Position numbers and translations under genes: made by a program | The notes under the pieces: model-generated | Database searches by the model: none | What the model was told of the DNA's origin: nothing | Seen by the model: only the letters and a program-made list of their open reading frames with translations | Source: an uncultured Verrucomicrobiales bacterium | GTDB lineage: Bacteria; Verrucomicrobiota; Verrucomicrobiia; Limisphaerales; UBA1100 | Direction of reading: 5' to 3' | DNA length: 38,568 nt | Assembly: GCA_913042895.1 (NCBI GenBank) | Contig: CAJWMQ010000008.1 | Coordinates: forward strand, 1 to 38,568 | Part shown: in pieces, positions 37,272 to 38,568 of the stretch | How the letters are laid out: each line of letters opens with the position of its first letter | Position numbering within the stretch: the stretch's first letter is position 1

Positions 37272-37495
37272 TTGGCATTACTAACCCTCCGGGTGGGTTC
37301 ATACTTCAGGTCGCTCATGATGGAGTGTTCGTTGATTTGTTGTGGCGCGCGGACTCAGTCGTTACAGGCGGCGCGGGTATGTCTGATGCTGACGAAGTTC
37401 AGGGATCAATTCGCGTTTATCAAATCGAAAAAAGCCTATACGGTTTCGTTACCGAAGCGTTTTACGAAGAAGCCCCAATGTGCGATCACAATTAA
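37268..37495 (+). CDS. Short unassigned ORF coupled to the symporter stop
   Basis: ATGA overlap with the symporter stop; 75 codons; no family recognised; an overlapping ORF in another frame (37272-37499) leaves the coding status uncertain. Confidence 0.3.
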   Translation: MIGITNPPGGFILQVAHDGVFVDLLWRADSVVTGGAGMSDADEVQGSIRVYQIEKSLYGFVTEAFYEEAPMCDHN

Positions 37496-37555
37496 ATGAA
37501 AAGCATTGCCTTTCTCCTCTCGATTCACTCCAAAATCGATACCTTCGGCCTTCCC

Positions 37556-38568
37556 ATGATGAAGACTTTGTTTTTTGTATTCAGCGTGCTCGTGGCCGCT
37601 TCGGTGATGGCCGCGGACTTGCAACCGCCCAAGAGCGTGGAGGTGAAGCCTGCCTCCAACGAAGGCACCGTTGCCATGAAAGGCTTCGAGCTGGCGCCGG
37701 GGTTGAAGCTCAGCCTGGTGGCCGCCGAACCGTTGCTAGCCAATCCGGTAGCGTTCGATATCGACGAGCAGGGTCGCTTTTATGTGGTGGAAAGTTTCCG
37801 CCTGCACAAGGGCGTAATGGATATCCGTGGTCACATGAACTGGTTGGACGAAGAGCTCGCCTCGCAAAGCACCGAGGATATGCGCGCGATGTTTCGCCGC
37901 TACAAGGTGCCTGGTCTGACGGATTATTCCGATCGCGTCCGGCAATTGGTTGATCGCGATGGTGACGGCGTGATGGATCACGCGACGGTGTTTGCCGATG
38001 GATTCAATGACGAGGTGGACGGCTTGGCCGCCGGCGTGCTCGTGCGCAATGGCAAGGTGTGGTTCACCAACATTCCCCACTTGTGGCTTTTGGAGGATAA
38101 GAATGGCGACGGCAAGGCGGATACGAAACAAAGTTTGGCCAGCGGCTTTGGGGTGCGCGTCGGTTTTCTGGGGCACGATCTGCATGGCCTTCGGCAGGGA
38201 CCTGATGGCCGCATTTATTTCAGCATCGGCGACCGGGCGGGATCGGTCACCACGAAAGACGGGCGTAAATTGCACACCCCGGAGTACGGCACTATTTACC
38301 GCTGTGAACCCGATGGATCCAATCTGGAGTTGTACCACATCGGATTACGCAATCCGCAGGAGTTGGCTTTTGACGCGCACGGCAACCTGTTTACCGGCGA
38401 CAACAATTCCGACGGCGGCGACCCCGCGCGCTGGGTCAACGCCGTGGAAGGCGGCGACAGCGGCTGGCGCATTGGCTGGCAGTTTCTTGAGGGAGCGCCG
38501 TGGACCACACGCCGCGGCCCGTGGCTGGATGAGCGCATGTGTTTCCCTGACGGCAAAGCTGCCCATCG
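37556..38568 (+). CDS. PVC-type membrane-bound dehydrogenase-like protein, 3' truncated by window edge
   Basis: Hand translation MMKTLFFVFSVLVAASVMAADLQPPKSVEVKPASNEG...EPLLANPVAFDIDEQGRFYVVESFR...LVDRDGDGVMDHATVFADGFNDEVDGLAAG stays open to the window end; absent from the ORF track because it has no stop. Confidence 0.92.
   Translation, partial: MMKTLFFVFSVLVAASVMAADLQPPKSVEVKPASNEGTVAMKGFELAPGLKLSLVAAEPLLANPVAFDIDEQGRFYVVESFRLHKGVMDIRGHMNWLDEELASQSTEDMRAMFRRYKVPGLTDYSDRVRQLVDRDGDGVMDHATVFADGFNDEVDGLAAGVLVRNGKVWFTNIPHLWLLEDKNGDGKADTKQSLASGFGVRVGFLGHDLHGLRQGPDGRIYFSIGDRAGSVTTKDGRKLHTPEYGTIYRCEPDGSNLELYHIGLRNPQELAFDAHGNLFTGDNNSDGGDPARWVNAVEGGDSGWRIGWQFLEGAPWTTRRGPWLDERMCFPDGKAAH

Noticed and set aside
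1-38568. Novel defence, CRISPR or mobile system across the window
   Set aside because: No repeat array, integrase, transposase or recognised defence gene set; most genes are housekeeping or typical PVC accessory functions.

Overview
The window looks like an ordinary chromosomal segment of a Verrucomicrobia/PVC-type bacterium. That lineage is inferred from PVC-type heme-binding dehydrogenase-like proteins, sulfatases and a long GreA fusion resembling the chlamydial one. From left to right: a MoxR/DUF58/BatA/VWA operon (5' truncated); fabI; an unusual MtfA-like (M90) zinc peptidase fused to a charged helix and MORN/YwqK-like repeats; a radical SAM protein; a split membrane plus spermidine-synthase-like pair; rsmB; the long GreA fusion; aroB; an uncharacterised conserved-looking protein; a trpG/pabA-type amidotransferase; a minus-strand block (Gfo/Idh oxidoreductase, DUF1232-like protein, DinG-type helicase, LpxA-like beta-helix protein); an aldo/keto reductase-like protein; two tandem related small lipoproteins; a sulfite-oxidase-like molybdoprotein; a sulfatase and a PVC heme-binding protein; tdh-kbl; an FG-GAP/VCBS protein; an unusual K+ channel; a second sulfatase; a sodium:solute symporter; and a 3'-truncated dehydrogenase-like gene that the ORF track misses. 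No CRISPR array, rRNA, tRNA or mobile element was recognised. The best leads are the M90-helix-MORN fusion with a terminator-like hairpin at its start, the K+ channel with an enlarged turret and two zinc ribbons, the possible nuclease-fold protein between aroB and trpG, and the split spermidine-synthase-like pair. I saw no clear multi-gene novel defence or mobile system. All domain calls come from reading motifs by eye, with no database search.
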